44,803 nucleotides of DNA from an uncultured Sphingomonas sp. (GTDB taxonomy: Bacteria; Pseudomonadota; Alphaproteobacteria; Sphingomonadales; Sphingomonadaceae), in the NCBI RefSeq assembly GCF_913062585.1, contig NZ_CAJXWX010000003.1, positions 200,438 to 245,240 on the forward strand. Direction: 5' to 3'. A model generated the notes under the pieces. It ran no database searches, was not told the origin of the DNA, and worked only from the letters and a program-made list of their open reading frames with translations. A program made the position numbers and the translations under genes. Below, piece after piece: positions 43,345-44,803 of this stretch. Numbering within the stretch: position 1 is the first letter of the stretch; the number at the start of each line of letters is the position of its first letter.

Positions 43345-44803
43345 TGCGCCTTTTCCGTGCCGCGCTTCTGCTCGGCGTCGCCGCCCTTCCCTCGCTGGCG
43401 GGGGCACAGACCGCTGCTTCAGCGCGCACGGAAAGCGTAAAGCCGATCGCCTTCACCACGCGCACCCTGCCCAACGGGCTGCGCGTCTATGCCATCCGCG
43501 ACACGACGACGCCCAACGTCTCGGTCCAGGTGTGGTATGATGTCGGGTCGAAGGACGATCCCAAGGGCCGCTCGGGCTTTGCGCACATGTTCGAGCATCT
43601 GATGTTCAAGGCGACGAAGAACCTCGTCCCCGAACAGATGGACCGCCTGACCGAGGATGTCGGCGGCTATAACAACGCCTCCACCGCCGACGATTATACC
43701 AATTATTTCGAGGTGGTGCCCGCCAACCATCTCCAGCGCCTGCTCTTCGCCGAGGCGGACCGCATGGCCGCCCTGGTGGTCGAGCCCAAGAGCTTCGCCA
43801 GCGAGCGCGACGTGGTGAAGGAGGAGCTGCGCCAGCGCACCCTCGCCCAGCCCTATGGCAAGCTGTTCTCCATCTATTACCCCAAGCTCGCCTATTCGGT
43901 GCACCCCTATGCGCGGCCCGGCATCGGCAGCCTGGAGGAACTGGAATCGGCGGGCATCGACGATGTCCGCGCCTTCCACGCCACCTATTACCGGCCGGAC
44001 AATGCAGTGCTGGTCGTGTCGGGCAATTTCGATCCCGAACAGCTGAACCACTGGGTCAACCAGTATTTCGGCGGCATCAAGCGCCCCATGGGTCCGATCC
44101 CGCGCGTGACGGTGCAGGAACCGCCGCGGGAGCAAGCGATCGCCCGGACGGTCTATGACGCCAATGTGCCGCTTCCGGCCGTCCTCATCAGCTATCATGT
44201 ACCCCCCGAGCGCAGCGCCGACATGCCCGCTCTCATGGTGCTGAACGCCATTCTCTCATCGGGCGAAAGCTCGCGGCTGTACGAGGATCTGGTTTACTGC
44301 GACCAGCTGGCGCAGTCGGCCTCGACCTTCCTCGACACCAAGCAGTCGACCGGCAATCTGGTCGTCTATGCGATGATGGCGGGCGGCAAGCCGGTCGCCG
44401 AGGGCGAGGCGGCGCTGAAGAAGGAAATCGCCCGGCTGCGCGATACGCCCGTCTCGGCCGCCGAACTGGCCGAGGCGAAGAACGAGCTGCTGACGAGCGC
44501 GCTCAAGCAGCGCGAAACCGCCGAGGGCAAGGCCAGCCTGATCGCCAACAGCGTCATCGTCGACGGCGATCCCACCGCTGCCGATCGCCAGATCGCCGCG
44601 GTCCAGACCGTCACCGCCGCCGACATCCAGCGGGTGGCCCGCGCCTATCTGAAGGACAGCCAGAGCGCGACCATCCGCTATCTGCCCGAATCGGATCGTC
44701 CGGTTAATGTCCGCGAGATGCCGATCGAGATCGCCCCGACGGTCCAGGTCGCGGCCCTCACCCCGCCCGCCCATATCGACGTGGTGACGCCCGCGCCCGA
44801 GGG
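43345..44803 (+). CDS. M16-family zinc metallopeptidase (3' partial)
   Basis: Begins at ATG 43345 with a signal peptide (RAALLLGVAALPSLAGAQ). The M16 inverted zinc motif is HMFEH in GFAHMFEHLMFK, with the downstream Glu in DVVKEELRQR, as in pitrilysin/insulinase and processing peptidases. Family text such as NNASTADDYTNYFEVVP and ELLTSALKQRETAEGKASLI follows. The frame is open to the right edge, and the second M16 half lies beyond the window. Periplasmic protein, probably degrading or trimming peptides. The start lies 26 bases after the preceding gene, so it may belong to the same operon. Confidence 0.93.

Noticed and set aside
1..44803. CRISPR arrays, rRNA or tRNA genes
   Set aside because: No regularly spaced repeats, no 16S/23S conserved blocks and no tRNA cloverleaf with TTCGA and CCA-type ends were recognised by eye.

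Overview
The window looks like chromosomal DNA of a sphingomonad (Alphaproteobacteria, Sphingomonadaceae). The right third is a typical core block: trcR (DUF1013), a DUF1192 gene, clpA, xseB, ispA, coaD, cyclophilin, queA, tgt and an M16 peptidase. It carries two large palindromic intergenic repeats of the kind common in sphingomonad genomes, and a LexA box of the alphaproteobacterial GTTC-N7-GTTC type is present.

Layout. 1-3.8 kb: a hybrid histidine kinase (cut by the left edge) converging on a GAF-GGDEF-EAL protein. 3.8-6.4 kb: sparse, with a small minus-strand operon of secreted and membrane proteins, a palindrome-rich stretch and a GIY-YIG-like gene. 6.4-10.4 kb: an orphan cobalamin riboswitch with no gene behind it, a two-gene unit (NdpA-like protein plus membrane protein), a decayed umuDC operon that still has its LexA box, and a small conserved gene. 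10.7-19.5 kb: a Tn7-like transposition module, tnsA-tnsB-tnsC-tniQ on the plus strand, preceded by two convergent integrase-fold proteins that appear to have lost their catalytic residues. 19.5-23.7 kb: cargo, comprising a two-gene unit with a ComEC-like metallo-beta-lactamase and a convergent group (LuxR-type regulator, small protein, membrane protein, RadC, winged-helix regulator). 23.7-29.0 kb: a compact six-gene minus-strand operon. 29.8-44.8 kb: the core block.

The most interesting system is the 23.7-29.0 kb operon, which I read as a biosynthetic locus for a ribosomally made, modified peptide (RiPP). It begins with a 54-codon precursor gene that a normal length cut-off would miss. The precursor ends in SYDRMHHRHSRS, which contains three aromatic-X-Arg triplets (YDR, HHR, HSR). 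Next, almost without gaps, come a radical SAM/SPASM maturase fused to a C-terminal HExxH domain, a UPF0489 arginase-like protein (the family I associate with peptide arginases that turn Arg into ornithine), a GNAT acetyltransferase, a DUF483-like Cys protein and a GT2 glycosyltransferase. A working model is that the maturase crosslinks the Tyr/His-X-Arg triplets, the HExxH domain hydroxylates, the arginase converts core Arg to ornithine, and the others trim or decorate. This product is inference. The gene order, overlaps and motifs are seen in the sequence.

All statements come from reading the sequence. No database search was run, and family names rest on motif recognition.
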